From contig NZ_AMBZ01000001.1 in the NCBI RefSeq assembly GCF_000293805.1, positions 62,001 through 126,000 of the forward strand: a stretch of DNA of 64,000 nt, written 5' to 3'. The translations under genes and the position numbers were made by a program. This DNA comes from Paenibacillus alvei DSM 29. GTDB taxonomy: Bacteria > Bacillota > Bacilli > Paenibacillales > Paenibacillaceae. The notes below the pieces were generated by a model. That model was given only the letters and a program-made list of their open reading frames with translations, made no database searches and had not been told where the DNA came from. Shown one piece after another: positions 9,521 through 18,744 of this stretch; position 1 is the stretch's first letter, and each line of letters starts with the position of its first letter.

Positions 9521-10630
9521 ATGCGAAAAAAGAGAATTATCCTTCTCTCGGAAGGATTCGGTACAGGCCATACGCAAGCGGCCTATGCCTTGTCGGATGG
9601 AATGCGGCAATTGGAGCCCGATGTGCAAACCCGCGTCCTTGAGCTGGGTAAATTCCTGAATCCGACGGTCGGCCCGCTGATCTTCGCTGCTTATCGCAAG
9701 ACGGTAAGCACGCAGCCAAAGCTAGTTGGACTCTTGTATCGAAAAAAGTACAAAAAATCGCTGAACCGTGTCACGCAGCTCGCACTGCATCGCATTTTCT
9801 ACACACAAGCTTCTCACGTGCTCGAACAATTGCGCCCTGATGCGATTGTGTGTACCCATCCGTTTCCGAATATCATCGTATCGCGCTTGAAGCGTTCCGG
9901 ACTTCATCTTCCTTTATATACATTGATTACGGACTACGATGCGCACGGCACATGGATTAACCCAGAAGTTACGAAATACCTCGTTTCCGCTCCAGAAGTA
10001 CGTGGCAAGCTGCTGGAACGCGGAATTGATGATAGCCGCATCGTCGTTACTGGCATTCCCGTTCACCCGAAGTTCTGGGAGCGCTGTCCGCAATCGGAAG
10101 CGCAGCATGAGCTCGGATTGCGTCCACTCCCGACTGTGATGGTAATGGGCGGCGGCTGGGGATTGTCACTGAATGAGGAGCTGCTCCAATACATGACGAC
10201 CTGGCGCGATCACATTCAGCTTCTGTTCTGCATGGGGAGCAATCAGAAGGCGATCGCACGCATGGAACAGGATCCACTGTTCCAGCATCCGAACATACAT
10301 ATATTCGGCTATACGCAAGAAGTGTCGCGTCTAATGGATGCTTCCGATTTATTGGTAACGAAACCTGGGGGAATGACTTGTACAGAAGGAATGATGAAGG
10401 GCATCCCGATGCTCTTCTATGATCCGATACCTGGACAAGAAGAAGAGAACTGCGAATATTTCACAGAGCATGGCATGGGTGAAAAAATTGAATCGCCCGA
10501 GACCATTACACGTTGGTTCAACGAATTGAAGCATCACTATGACAGGCTGCGCGAGAAGCGGCAGCTTGGCGCTCTTGCAATGACGGATCCAGAGGCCTGT
10601 GCCCGTACCGTGTTGCAATTGCTGACGTAA
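9521..10630 (+). CDS. MGDG synthase/UgtP-family glycosyltransferase
   Basis: A 369-residue GT28-type glycosyltransferase. The family transfers glucose or galactose from UDP-sugar to diacylglycerol at the cytoplasmic membrane, making glycolipids and lipoteichoic acid anchors. The N-terminal acceptor domain has the hallmark SEGFGTGHTQAA loop (MGDG_synth domain). The C-terminal nucleotide-sugar domain has VMGGGWGL and TKPGGMTCTEGM, the donor-binding motif. ATG 9521 follows a GGTGAG site; an in-frame ATG at 9476 has none. It lies 41 bases ahead of a small membrane protein gene and probably shares its mRNA. UgtP itself is a specific member; this one may differ in processivity or acceptor. Confidence 0.85.
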   Translation: MRKKRIILLSEGFGTGHTQAAYALSDGMRQLEPDVQTRVLELGKFLNPTVGPLIFAAYRKTVSTQPKLVGLLYRKKYKKSLNRVTQLALHRIFYTQASHVLEQLRPDAIVCTHPFPNIIVSRLKRSGLHLPLYTLITDYDAHGTWINPEVTKYLVSAPEVRGKLLERGIDDSRIVVTGIPVHPKFWERCPQSEAQHELGLRPLPTVMVMGGGWGLSLNEELLQYMTTWRDHIQLLFCMGSNQKAIARMEQDPLFQHPNIHIFGYTQEVSRLMDASDLLVTKPGGMTCTEGMMKGIPMLFYDPIPGQEEENCEYFTEHGMGEKIESPETITRWFNELKHHYDRLREKRQLGALAMTDPEACARTVLQLLT

Positions 10631-10671
10631 TCATCTACGATTAGGATCTTAGCCAAGGAGTTGAGTGCAAC

Positions 10672-11046
10672 ATGTTGTTTACTGGAGTAGGCTTCGTCGG
10701 ATACGCCCTAATCACGCTTGCTCTTCTCATGAGAGCTCTCGGCTGGATTAGCGGCACATTCCTGTTCGCTGCCATTATTGTTGCCGGGTTTTTCTGCTTC
10801 GGTATCGTTGAGAATCGCCTAGGCATCAGACATCGAATGGTTCGATATGTAGATTATGCGCCGCTTATGGTGCTTGTCATTGCTTACGTGCTGTATCAGG
10901 ATAATACCGTACGCTACACTACAACTGCCCTGCTGCTTCCATTAAGCTTGCTTAGCTCATGGATCGCAGTTGCTATGGCGAAGACGAAGAGGTATCGTAC
11001 AAGGCCGAAGATCGATGAGCAGCAAGGGCCTCCCAAATATCAATAA
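10672..11046 (+). CDS. Small integral membrane protein, unknown function
   Basis: A 124-residue protein with about four hydrophobic segments (residues 5-20, 28-47, 60-75, 80-101) and a charged, proline-containing C-terminal tail. GGAG lies 9-10 bases ahead of the ATG. It follows the glycosyltransferase by 41 bases and precedes a terminator, so the two probably form an operon. I do not recognise the family. Confidence 0.65.
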   Translation: MLFTGVGFVGYALITLALLMRALGWISGTFLFAAIIVAGFFCFGIVENRLGIRHRMVRYVDYAPLMVLVIAYVLYQDNTVRYTTTALLLPLSLLSSWIAVAMAKTKRYRTRPKIDEQQGPPKYQ

Positions 11047-11135
11047 TGAGGAACTTACATGTTCCACAACATATGGATGAGTACGGTGACCATGCGTGAG
11101 TATGTTTATTGCATTCTCATTCCTATGCAAAAAAG

Positions 11136-11184
11136 AAAGGGCTATCTCTCAGCAGCCTCGCTGCATGATGGATAGCCCTTTTCG
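11136..11184. terminator. Rho-independent terminator, probably bidirectional
   Basis: AAAGGGCTATC (11136-11146) pairs with GATAGCCCTTT (11171-11181); the loop contains a further CAGC/GCTG pairing. It lies between convergent genes. Confidence 0.85.
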
Positions 11185-11220
11185 TAGCTTTCAGCACCTA
11201 TTTTCAGCAATGGGTACTCT

Positions 11221-12057
11221 CTATTTCACTACACTTCCACCAAACAGGAAGCGATATTCCCAGCTCGTATTGCGAATATCATCAACTCGAACGCCACCGG
11301 AATCTTTCGAGTACGTATGAATGATTTTGCCATTGCCCAAGTACATGCCGACATGCGTAATTCGCTCTTTTGATTTATCTACATTTTTATAACTGGACGC
11401 GCTCGATCCCTTATAAGTCATAAAGAACAGCAAATCCCCGCGCTCCAACTGGCTTATGCTCTTTTTCACGCCGCCTTGATCCTGAATATAAGCGCCCTGC
11501 TTGCGAGAATCTGCAGGCAGTACGATGCCTAGCGCTTCCTTATAAACATGACGTACAAAATCGGAGCAATCGAATGTTTTGGTAGAGTTCCGATCGGAAC
11601 CGAATTCATAAGGAGTGCCCATGTATTTCTTCGCTACGCTTTCCACTTTGTCCATCTTTTCAGACTTGCTGGGGGAGGTCGATGAGGAATCATTGCTGCT
11701 GTTCGAATTTCCCGGGCTATTCGAGCCGGATGAAGCATTTCCTACTCGTATATATTTGCTCTGAGAGCTTATATACCCCGTGTTGCCTTTGGTATCCTTC
11801 ACCTTGTACCAACTGCTGTTGGGCTTGTCCAAAATCGTAACGGATTCGCCTGTCTTCACCAATCGTATGATTGAGGATGAAGTGCTCGGCTTCGTTCTCA
11901 AATTAACAGATTGCACAATCTCTCCTTTATTCTGATTAGAGCTTGCTGTAGATGCGGCCTGCACCGCATTGCTTGCAGGCGCAGCTTGCAGTGACGGCAC
12001 TATCATTTGACCTGCCATTGTGAACATCATTACGCCTAACAGTAATTTCTTCTTCAT
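11221..12057 (-). CDS. Secreted SH3b-NlpC/P60 cell-wall endopeptidase
   Basis: A 278-residue protein from ATG 12057, with AGGAGG 8 bases upstream. It has a signal peptide (KKKLLLGVMMFTMAGQ..., cleavage near LQAAP), a bacterial SH3 domain (EIVQSVNLRTKPSTSSSIIRL to GYISS), a Ser/Asn/Gly-rich linker and a C-terminal NlpC/P60 domain. The catalytic Cys lies in FDCSDFVRHVY, the first His in ITHVGMYLGNG and the third polar residue in KIIHTYS. The family cleaves D-gamma-glutamyl-meso-diaminopimelate bonds in peptidoglycan, so a role in wall turnover or cell separation is likely. A perfect palindrome sits about 60 bases upstream. Confidence 0.92.
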   Translation of the reverse strand: MKKKLLLGVMMFTMAGQMIVPSLQAAPASNAVQAASTASSNQNKGEIVQSVNLRTKPSTSSSIIRLVKTGESVTILDKPNSSWYKVKDTKGNTGYISSQSKYIRVGNASSGSNSPGNSNSSNDSSSTSPSKSEKMDKVESVAKKYMGTPYEFGSDRNSTKTFDCSDFVRHVYKEALGIVLPADSRKQGAYIQDQGGVKKSISQLERGDLLFFMTYKGSSASSYKNVDKSKERITHVGMYLGNGKIIHTYSKDSGGVRVDDIRNTSWEYRFLFGGSVVK

Positions 12058-12118
12058 AGGAAAATCCTCCTCTAAGTTGTTGGTCATTACTGTAATCGCG
12101 AACCGAATGTTGAGTCGA

Positions 12119-12132
12119 TGTTCATATGAACA
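12119..12132. promoter_or_regulatory. Perfect 14-base palindrome upstream of the NlpC/P60 gene
   Basis: TGTTCATATGAACA is a perfect dyad 3 bases downstream (leftward) of TTGACA (12141-12136), so it would overlap the promoter spacer. No convincing -10 box is seen at standard spacing. It looks like an operator of unknown regulator. The rest of 12142-12405 is AT-rich and holds no gene that I can see. Confidence 0.4.
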
Positions 12133-12410
12133 AGATGTCAATTTTTTCTATTTTTAATTTTAAATTCTATATTTGTAATGACATCCCATTTCCCCTACGC
12201 CATAATTATATAGAGTCTTCTTTGCCGGTTACTATCGGTCTATTCTCTTAAAAAAGACAAATTTGTAACCTTTTAATAGGACTATTTGCCTAACACTTTC
12301 CAGTAATAGCAAAACTTTTTACAATATTTAGATAACCCTTATACTAGTTCTGCATCACCAATGCTTGAAGCCCGCTCCCCTTCTCTCTTGTTTATATAAA
12401 GAAAACACAA

Positions 12411-12460
12411 AAAAACGTGCCCTTGAGGACGACCATATCGCCACTCTTGGACACGTTTTT
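12411..12460. terminator. Terminator between the NlpC and CDF genes
   Basis: AAAAACGTG (12411-12419) and CACGTTTTT (12452-12460) form a stem with extra CC/GG pairs inside, flanked by A and T runs. It would end leftward transcription of the CDF gene. Confidence 0.65.
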
Positions 12461-12477
12461 GTTTTCTATCATATGTT

Positions 12478-13386
12478 TTACACCAATTGCTGCTGTGCTG
12501 CGCTACTCGATTCAGCATCCATAGGCTCCACATGCACATGTACATGGGTAATATTATGCTTTCGCTTCATTCGATGCTCTATGTCATCACAAATATGGTG
12601 CCCCTCAATCAGACTTAGCTTCGGATCAACCTGTACAACAACATCAACAAGCACTAAGCTCCCGTGGAGGCGGGCCTTCACTTCCTTAATCATGCGTACG
12701 CCTTCCGTGCTTTCCACCGTCTTGCGCAGACGTTCCAACTGCGCCTCATCAAACCCATCCGTCAATGTATGGGTTGCATCCCGGAAGATGCCCCATGCTG
12801 TCTTGCATATAATGAAGCCAACCGTTAATGCGGCAAGCGGATCGAGCCAGCTAAGACCTAGCTGAGCGCCAAAAATACCAACGGCTGCGCCAATACTTAC
12901 AAACGCATCGGAACGGTTGTCCTGTGCTGCCGCCATAAGCGCTTGATTGCGAATGCGCTCGGCCAGCCGCTTGTTATATAAATACACTACGTACATGACG
13001 ATCGCGCAGCTTAGCGCCACCCATCCCGTGAGTGGGTTCGGCGTTGTGGATTCGCCATTGAACAAGGATTGTACTGTGGATAGGATCACTTGAATCCCGA
13101 CAGTCGCCATAATAAAAGATGCAATTAAGGCAGCGATTGTCTCCGCCCGCAGGTGACCATAGGGATGGTCGCGATCCGGCGGCTTCTGCGAAATGCGCAG
13201 TCCGATAAGAACGGCAAGCGAGGCGACGATATCCGTTAAGTTGTTCCATCCATCTGCTTGCAGCGCCTTCGATTGGTAGAATAAGCCAATAGCTAGCTTG
13301 AATGCGGATAAGGCGATATAGGCAGCAATGCTAATCCATGCACCTTTTTCCCCTTGTTTCATATCTGCATATATGTCCGCGCTCAC
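12478..13386 (-). CDS. Cation diffusion facilitator (CDF) family exporter
   Basis: A 302-residue CDF protein from GTG 13386, with AGGGAGGGG upstream. These proteins exchange divalent cations (Zn, Mn, Fe, Co, Cd) for protons across the cytoplasmic membrane. Six transmembrane helices are visible; metal-site residues in helices 2 and 5 appear as ADGWNNLTD and AQDNRSDAF (an Asp-rather-than-His variant seen in Mn/Fe-type members). A cytoplasmic C-terminal domain follows, ending in the His-rich HNITHVHVHVEP. The next terminator is at 12411-12460. The metal is not certain; the DxxxD-like pattern favours manganese or iron. Confidence 0.9.
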   Translation of the reverse strand: MSADIYADMKQGEKGAWISIAAYIALSAFKLAIGLFYQSKALQADGWNNLTDIVASLAVLIGLRISQKPPDRDHPYGHLRAETIAALIASFIMATVGIQVILSTVQSLFNGESTTPNPLTGWVALSCAIVMYVVYLYNKRLAERIRNQALMAAAQDNRSDAFVSIGAAVGIFGAQLGLSWLDPLAALTVGFIICKTAWGIFRDATHTLTDGFDEAQLERLRKTVESTEGVRMIKEVKARLHGSLVLVDVVVQVDPKLSLIEGHHICDDIEHRMKRKHNITHVHVHVEPMDAESSSAAQQQLV

Positions 13387-13788
13387 GCTGACCCCTCCCT
13401 GACTCCTTATTCCGAGGCATATTTTGGAATATGCCGTTCCAACCCGGAATCCTATCTTACCTCAACGATCCCGTGTGGGTCTATAGAAACAGTGTTGCCT
13501 CTTTTTACAACAATTGAACCGGCAACAACCTGTTGGAACCGGTAAGAAAAGTTGTACTCATTAAGGAAAGTTGTTCACGAGCAACAATGTCACATTATGT
13601 TAGAATGTGCAGTCAGATGGAAAAGTATTCTTTTCTGGCAGGCTAGAGCATGGACAGGCTTTTATAGCAATAGCTTTAACCGAAAATATGGTGGATGGAC
13701 CGGATACAAAACAGGATCACGAGGCAGGATCTTCTCTAATCTGGGCTGGTCCGACATTAGAGGCTAAGCTCATGCCAGTCGCCTCATT
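13387..13788. other. Intergenic boundary between chromosome and tail module
   Basis: About 400 bases without a convincing gene. It contains two GAACCGG copies about 20 bases apart (near 13511-13545), a GTTGCC/GGCAAC inversion and several TTGTT/AACAA pairs, so it may be regulatory or a phage junction. No clear attachment site can be defined from one end alone. Confidence 0.35.
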
Positions 13789-14529
13789 CTATTTGCTGCT
13801 TGCGTTTGCGTGAACGACAACCTGCCTCTTCGCCGCTTCCCATTGCACGCGCAGTCCGCTGTGTTTCGCAACCTCGCGTACCGGGACATAGACCTTGTTG
13901 TCAATCAAGAAGCCTTGCGAGTTCTCTCCCATTGCGCCTTCCCAAATGACCTTTACCCGCTCAGCACGCAGTTGCTGTTCAGAATTCGGATCTGAAGCCG
14001 AATTCGTTGGCGGCTTCGTTTCACTGGGGGCACCTGACATTGCTTCTTTTGCCTGCGCCACCATCTCTATAAATTGCTGCCAATGCGGCAGCAGTCGGGA
14101 TGGACAAGCCTTCCCGCTCCAATGGCGATGCGGCACGATGCGCTCAGGCGCAATGCTGTGCCGGATTGACAGCGTGGCCAGCAGTTCAGCTGCATTGCGC
14201 CATGCAACCTGCTCGTCGATTCCTGCGTACATGCACACCTCTACTCCAATGGACAAGGCATTCCCAGGGCCTGTCCCATCCCCTGCATGCCATCCCTGCT
14301 CATTATCTCGCAAATGTTGATAAACACCCTTATCGTCCACCGTGTAATGCCAGCTCTTCTTCGCACCTCCGCTGCCATTCAGCAAATATCTCGAATGCGC
14401 TTCTGCTGTTGCTCCGGCATCCGTATTGTCCGTATTGTGCACGGTAAGATACATCGGCTTCATGGCAAGGTTCGGCTTATTCCCTCTTCCATCTGGAAGT
14501 AAGCGCTGCTTAATGTCGATGCTCATCAT
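13789..14529 (-). CDS. Phage N-acetylmuramoyl-L-alanine amidase (endolysin)
   Basis: A 246-residue endolysin that should cut the bond between MurNAc and L-Ala in peptidoglycan. Residues 20-170 are an Amidase_2 domain with zinc-ligand motifs LTVHNTDN, HYTVDD and PHRHWSGKACPSR. After a linker, residues 195-245 form a copper-amine-oxidase-N-like (stalk) domain (IDNKVYVPVREVA, VQWEA), common in Paenibacillus wall proteins. The gene overlaps the holin gene by 20 bases, so lysis genes are coupled. It is clearly homologous to the amidase at 25161-25856 and ends the tail module. Confidence 0.93.
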   Translation of the reverse strand: MMSIDIKQRLLPDGRGNKPNLAMKPMYLTVHNTDNTDAGATAEAHSRYLLNGSGGAKKSWHYTVDDKGVYQHLRDNEQGWHAGDGTGPGNALSIGVEVCMYAGIDEQVAWRNAAELLATLSIRHSIAPERIVPHRHWSGKACPSRLLPHWQQFIEMVAQAKEAMSGAPSETKPPTNSASDPNSEQQLRAERVKVIWEGAMGENSQGFLIDNKVYVPVREVAKHSGLRVQWEAAKRQVVVHANASSK

Positions 14530-14929
14530 GAATTCCCCCTTTTCCCTTCAGCACTTCCACCGCCTGCTTAATAACCGGCGGCAGCGGCACGCCTAGGCGC
14601 CCGCCATTTTCAATGATCGACAGCAATTCGTTCGCCATATAAAAAAAGACCGTCGCATCCCTTAATAGATGCTGCCCTCCAAGCACAACATCCACCTGAT
14701 GCGCGATCGATACGATGACAAAAATGAACACCTTGCGCGCAATGCCGATAAGCCCCACGCTGCTGCGCAGTTTGCCTTCAGTTCCGGCTGCCATAATGCC
14801 GGTGATGTAGTCCGCTACGGTCATGATAAGCAGCACTTGCAGCAGCATCGGCCAGCCGCCAAATAGCAGCGCAGTGACACCTCCGCTGGCCGCAATACTT
14901 GATTTTAGCAGTACGTCCCATCTTTCCAT
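14510..14929 (-). CDS. Phage holin, phage_holin_4_1 family
   Basis: A 139-residue membrane protein with about three hydrophobic segments and motifs MTVADYITGIMAA and VFFYMANELLSIIENGG, typical of the holin_4 (Cph1/TcdE-like) family. Holins form membrane holes that let the endolysin reach the wall. GGGGGAT precedes the ATG. It overlaps the amidase and is related to the holin at 25840-26316. Confidence 0.88.
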   Translation of the reverse strand: MERWDVLLKSSIAASGGVTALLFGGWPMLLQVLLIMTVADYITGIMAAGTEGKLRSSVGLIGIARKVFIFVIVSIAHQVDVVLGGQHLLRDATVFFYMANELLSIIENGGRLGVPLPPVIKQAVEVLKGKGGIHDEHRH

Positions 14930-14952
14930 GTAAATCCCCCTTTGAAATTAAA

Positions 14953-14980
14953 AGAGCCCTCGCGATAACGCGAGGACCTA
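14953..14980 (-). terminator. Terminator between fibre and holin genes
   Basis: CCTCGCG (14958-14964) and CGCGAGG (14969-14975) form a 7-bp stem with a 4-base loop. Leftward it is followed by CTCTTTTAATTT. It should limit read-through from the structural genes into the lysis pair. Confidence 0.75.
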
Positions 14981-14981
14981 A

Positions 14982-16061
14982 TCAATATCCAAAAGCCTCC
15001 CAACTTTGGAAATTTAAAACCTGTTGATCAAAATGTCCATATCCTCTTCTTCCAGTAATCATAAATCCATTTGGCGCCCACTCAATGTCTGCGCTAAAAT
15101 TTGCGTACTTTTCAGAGTTGACATAGCAATCTGTAGTTGTACCAGCACTATTGTTTTGTCCCTTTATGAAAACAAGTTCAACGTAACTTTTAATCCAGAA
15201 CCCTGGATCACGTAGATAAAAAGTCGCCTTGGCAATAACTATAGATGGTTCAAAAGCCAAATTTTCAACATCTATTTTATCCCATGTTTCACTATTTCTA
15301 CCTTCATGCTTCAACTCTGTTTTTATATGTCCGATTTTTGCAGCTAGCGTAGCAAAATCATCCGATGCGGATGCTGGTACTCCCTTGGCGTTGATTGCAC
15401 CCGCTATGCGATTTTTCGCGTCAACGCCAGATTGAAAAAGATCTTGTGACCAAGCTCCCCATGAGCCGTTTCTCTTAGCTCTCGTATAATAACTATTTCT
15501 ATTAAAACAATATGCATTTTGCACGCACCAAAGTTCATTGTGGCGAATATGTTCAACATAGTGCCATTCATTAGTTGGCGCACCAACCATGTCGGCACCC
15601 ATATACCACCCAGTAAGTAAGTCTGTATTTAAGTCTGCTACAACCTTAGCATTAACCCCTTCGGTAACTTGATGTTTTTGCCAAGGTTTGCTGTCTGTAT
15701 ATACTTTTGCATTCGACTCAGCCTGATTAGCCTTAGCTTGAGCACCTTCTGGCGTCTCTTTTGCATTCCATGCATTACGTTCGGCTGCAGTGATATGCTT
15801 TGTAGCATCACCCGCATGTGTACCTAATTCCCCTACTTTTTGATCCGTGTACTTCTTCGTATCCTCGATTGCTGAAGCTACCTCAGTCTTCTCCGCTGCC
15901 TTCTCCTGCACTTCTTTTAAAGCTTCGTACGTCTTATTCATTTGCCAGTTCAGCCACGCTGCGGGAGGCTTGTCCTGTACTTTCCAGCCTTCGTCCAGCT
16001 TGCTTTGCGGGGGCTTGACCCCTTTTTCCTTCCATTGTGGAAGCTCTTTTTCAAACGCCAT
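14982..16061 (-). CDS. Tail fibre with pyocin-knob domain
   Basis: A 359-residue fibre. Residues 1-100 are helical and coiled-coil like (YEALKEVQEKAAEKTEV). A repeated phage-fibre motif follows (HITAAERNAWNAKE). Residues about 120-215 match the pyocin-knob fold (LLTGWYMGADM, APTNEWHYVEHIRHN, YYTRAKRNGSWGAWSQDLF). A linker (AGAINAKGVPASASDDFATL) also found in the fibre of the other prophage leads to a C-terminal beta-rich receptor-binding head. It would recognise the target cell. Upstream, 16062-16261 is about 200 bases of AT-rich DNA without a gene, a common scar of fibre exchange. Confidence 0.82.
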   Translation of the reverse strand: MAFEKELPQWKEKGVKPPQSKLDEGWKVQDKPPAAWLNWQMNKTYEALKEVQEKAAEKTEVASAIEDTKKYTDQKVGELGTHAGDATKHITAAERNAWNAKETPEGAQAKANQAESNAKVYTDSKPWQKHQVTEGVNAKVVADLNTDLLTGWYMGADMVGAPTNEWHYVEHIRHNELWCVQNAYCFNRNSYYTRAKRNGSWGAWSQDLFQSGVDAKNRIAGAINAKGVPASASDDFATLAAKIGHIKTELKHEGRNSETWDKIDVENLAFEPSIVIAKATFYLRDPGFWIKSYVELVFIKGQNNSAGTTTDCYVNSEKYANFSADIEWAPNGFMITGRRGYGHFDQQVLNFQSWEAFGY

Positions 16062-16261
16062 GAATCGTCACCTCATTTTTCATTCGTAATGGTTCCTAGT
16101 AAATTAAGAGCATGAACATGCTAATCCTAGTTGTTGAGATAGTTTCCTTAGTAAATAGAATTTTTCAATAACAAAGTCATTTATTTTAATATGGATGACT
16201 TTGAATAAATATTGATATGTTGTTAGCGAAAAAATTTCAACTACTCTATTGAACTATCACT

Positions 16262-16900
16262 CTACACGGGCAACGTATAGTCATTCCCCGGCACATAAAA
16301 ATCACCCAGCGTGCCACCTACGGTCATTGTCTCATCAGCAAGGCCGTACTCGGATTGTTCAAGCGCATCGTAGGCAGAGGCCAGCTCGAACGAACCGGTC
16401 AGGCCGACCTGCGTCACGCGGACACCAGCCGCGACGAGACTCTCAACGAGTGAAACGAATTGCGATGGACTTAGTCCGACCCCATTCAACTTCTCATAAG
16501 GCACTTCCGTAACCTGAATCGCTGCGGGCTCCGGTTGAATCGGGTCATCGTACTGCTCCGCGATGCGGAACTCGTCCGGTGCTGCTTGAAGAGCTAGGGC
16601 GAGCACCTCGATGACAGAATCCAAGCTGCCGCTTGAATTCATGCGAGCGAGCTTAGAGCGCAGGAGCAAACGATACACCTCGTCGGTCGCTTGACCGCGC
16701 GCTTGTCCCAAATTGCCGCCGATTTCATCCAGCGCGGCACCTTCTGCCTGTTCGATGCTTCTCCATTCCGATATTCGCTGGATCGTACTGCTTAGCTCAT
16801 TCATTTGCTTCAGCCATACATTTACAAGCTGAGCGAAGCGGCTGCCTTCCTTCGCAATGACATCCGGCAGCAGCTCCATTACCTCTGGCAGCTTAAACAT
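16262..16900 (-). CDS. DUF2313 tail protein (XkdU/YmfQ-like)
   Basis: A 212-residue baseplate-associated protein. The N-terminal half is helical (FKLPEVMELLPDVIAKEGSR, LDEIGGNLGQARGQATDEVY), characteristic of phage tail protein I/DUF2313, followed by a beta-rich C-terminal part. It overlaps baseplate J by 8 bases, the usual T-U order in PBSX-like tails, and probably links the baseplate to the fibre. Confidence 0.8.
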   Translation of the reverse strand: MFKLPEVMELLPDVIAKEGSRFAQLVNVWLKQMNELSSTIQRISEWRSIEQAEGAALDEIGGNLGQARGQATDEVYRLLLRSKLARMNSSGSLDSVIEVLALALQAAPDEFRIAEQYDDPIQPEPAAIQVTEVPYEKLNGVGLSPSQFVSLVESLVAAGVRVTQVGLTGSFELASAYDALEQSEYGLADETMTVGGTLGDFYVPGNDYTLPV

Positions 16901-18077
16901 AGCTCACCGCCACCTTTATCCGTTCAGGCGCCACTCTTGCCACTTCATACAGTGGAATGCTCACGTTTCCGCTGACGAATTCGCCATCGCCGAGCTTCAC
17001 CTTCAGCTCAATAACTTCCTCGACGCCAGCCACATTCTGAATGGCTGCCAGCAAACGACTGTACACGATGCGTGAGCCTTGCGGAAGCCCCGTATAATCC
17101 TGCTGATCCGCGCCAACGCCGCCAATATACTGTGCAATCGCCGTGACGATGTCCTCCTTCCCACGAGAAGAAAAACTCGATGTTGCCTTTACTTCGGCCT
17201 CAATATGAGCATCGAGCAGCTTCATGCGGCTGAAGCGCACATCGTGCTCACCACCGCTGACATCGCGCACCTTTACGGTTTTCGTTCCGTCTGTTCCAAT
17301 ACCCGCTGCTTTTTTCTCAAAAATCGTCTGCGCGATCCGCTCATCCTGACCCCCATACACATACGTACGAATCGACTTCGCTGGAATGCCTTCGTCGTTC
17401 GTCTGCATCGTATCATTCACGCGTACAGCCGCTGATTTCACGTCTGGAATTTGCAGCAGAGCGGATACAATTGCGTCCACGGTTGCAGCATGGCTGCCAT
17501 CACGCGCGGCGCGCAATCGGTCGCGGAATTCGACGTCATTTTCCCGCTCACGTCCCTCTGCCATACTGGCCGGATTTGTAATACTCGTAATCTCCTTCAC
17601 GGAAGTGAGCATTTCCGTAATGGAGCCAGCAGGCACATTGCCGATAATGCCCGGCACAATTGCTACAACAGCAACTTCTCCATTGCCTGAATCGTCCAGT
17701 ACGCAATCATCCGCCGTCATGAACCACACGCCTGATTTGGTACCAACCTGTAGTCCTGCTGGAACGGTATACTTCGGAATGCCTGTCAGCTTGATTTCCC
17801 CGTAGGCCGCCTGTTCCAGCTTGCGGCGCAGCCCATAAAATACGGCCAGGGCATCCAACTGAACTCCTGTTGCATATTGAATGTACGACTCGTGGTATAC
17901 CTGCTCGACATCCTCCCACAGCACAGACAAATGCCATGCAAAGAGCTGCATCATCATGCCAAGCGGCGATGTTTCCGATGTATTGATGTCCTGTCCGAGC
18001 TGCTTGCCCAGATCCTCCACCATTTCCTCATAAATTTCGTGATAGGTTTTACGCTTCAATCCCGCTGCCGTCAGCAT
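16893..18077 (-). CDS. Baseplate J-family protein (XkdT-like)
   Basis: A 394-residue wedge protein of the contractile-tail baseplate. Visible family motifs include TYHEIYEEMVEDLGKQL at the N terminus, LDALAVFYGLRRK, VPAGLQVGTKSGVWF and EFRDRLRAA. Start options are TTG 18089 (directly on the AGGAGG) and ATG 18077 (12 bases from it); the ATG is preferred. It overlaps DUF2634 upstream and DUF2313 downstream, indicating translational coupling. Confidence 0.9.
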   Translation of the reverse strand: MLTAAGLKRKTYHEIYEEMVEDLGKQLGQDINTSETSPLGMMMQLFAWHLSVLWEDVEQVYHESYIQYATGVQLDALAVFYGLRRKLEQAAYGEIKLTGIPKYTVPAGLQVGTKSGVWFMTADDCVLDDSGNGEVAVVAIVPGIIGNVPAGSITEMLTSVKEITSITNPASMAEGRERENDVEFRDRLRAARDGSHAATVDAIVSALLQIPDVKSAAVRVNDTMQTNDEGIPAKSIRTYVYGGQDERIAQTIFEKKAAGIGTDGTKTVKVRDVSGGEHDVRFSRMKLLDAHIEAEVKATSSFSSRGKEDIVTAIAQYIGGVGADQQDYTGLPQGSRIVYSRLLAAIQNVAGVEEVIELKVKLGDGEFVSGNVSIPLYEVARVAPERIKVAVSYV

Positions 18078-18417
18078 AGATAAGCTCAACCTCCTCTCCT
18101 TCAGAGCTTGTCATGACTAGGCGTACTTGAGCCGTACGCGAATGCTTATCTAACGTCACTTCAACATCCTCAACCGATTGAATGCGGGGTTCATCCATAA
18201 GGCTGCGCATAATTGCCTCGCGAATGGTATCCTCATCTGCCTGCTTGCCTACCATTCGCTCCTGATCCAGCCCCATATCCGGCGCAAAAAAATACTCGCC
18301 CAAGCGAGTACCTAATCGGATGCGAACCGCTTGCGCCAGTTCCTCACGCCCATCGATCCAAGCAATTTGTCCATCTGATAGTTGAAGATCTCCATCATGA
18401 AGCGCCCAAGTCCTCAT
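18049..18417 (-). CDS. DUF2634 baseplate protein (XkdS-like, gp25 fold)
   Basis: A 122-residue protein of the gp25/XkdS group that connects the sheath to baseplate wedges. Motifs DGDLQLSDGQIAWIDGREELAQAVRIRLGTRLGEYF and the acid-rich C terminus are typical. It overlaps both neighbours by 4 and about 30 bases, so all three are probably translated together. Confidence 0.85.
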   Translation of the reverse strand: MRTWALHDGDLQLSDGQIAWIDGREELAQAVRIRLGTRLGEYFFAPDMGLDQERMVGKQADEDTIREAIMRSLMDEPRIQSVEDVEVTLDKHSRTAQVRLVMTSSEGEEVELIYADGSGIEA

Positions 18418-18686
18418 CCTCCAGCCACCTTTCCGACAATGACGCCGCCCCCCTTATTAGCCTCTGTAAATACAACCAGTACGCGGCTTCCGCTTTCGAT
18501 TACGATGTCTGCTGCCTGCTCTAAAATCGGCAATTGATAACGAATAAGGCCGGTCTCGCCTTCCAGCTCCACATCAGCCGTCCCCGTTCCCATGCTTACA
18601 ATCGTGCCTAGCTGTGCCCCTGCCGTTCCCGACATTTTATGATCCATCCAGGCTTCCAACGCACTAACTGCTCGATTCGCGCCCAT
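18414..18686 (-). CDS. Small baseplate spike-like protein (DUF2577/gpV position)
   Basis: A 90-residue protein with an OB-like beta pattern (LGTIVSMGTGTADVELEGETGLIRYQL, GSRVLVVFTEANKGGGVIVG). In this position PBSX-like and Mu-like tails encode the spike or XkdR protein that punctures the membrane. It is short for a full spike and lacks a visible iron-binding tip, so the exact role is inferred from context. Confidence 0.65.
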   Translation of the reverse strand: MGANRAVSALEAWMDHKMSGTAGAQLGTIVSMGTGTADVELEGETGLIRYQLPILEQAADIVIESGSRVLVVFTEANKGGGVIVGKVAGG

Positions 18687-18744
18687 AGCGTCACCTCCTC
18701 GTCGCTTTTTATTCGCTAGTCCTATATCAACTGGAACCTCGAAA

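Noticed and set aside
13552-13813. Two short rightward frames in the chromosomal/tail boundary
   Set aside because: Neither shows domain features, and one runs into the amidase 3' end. Left as intergenic.
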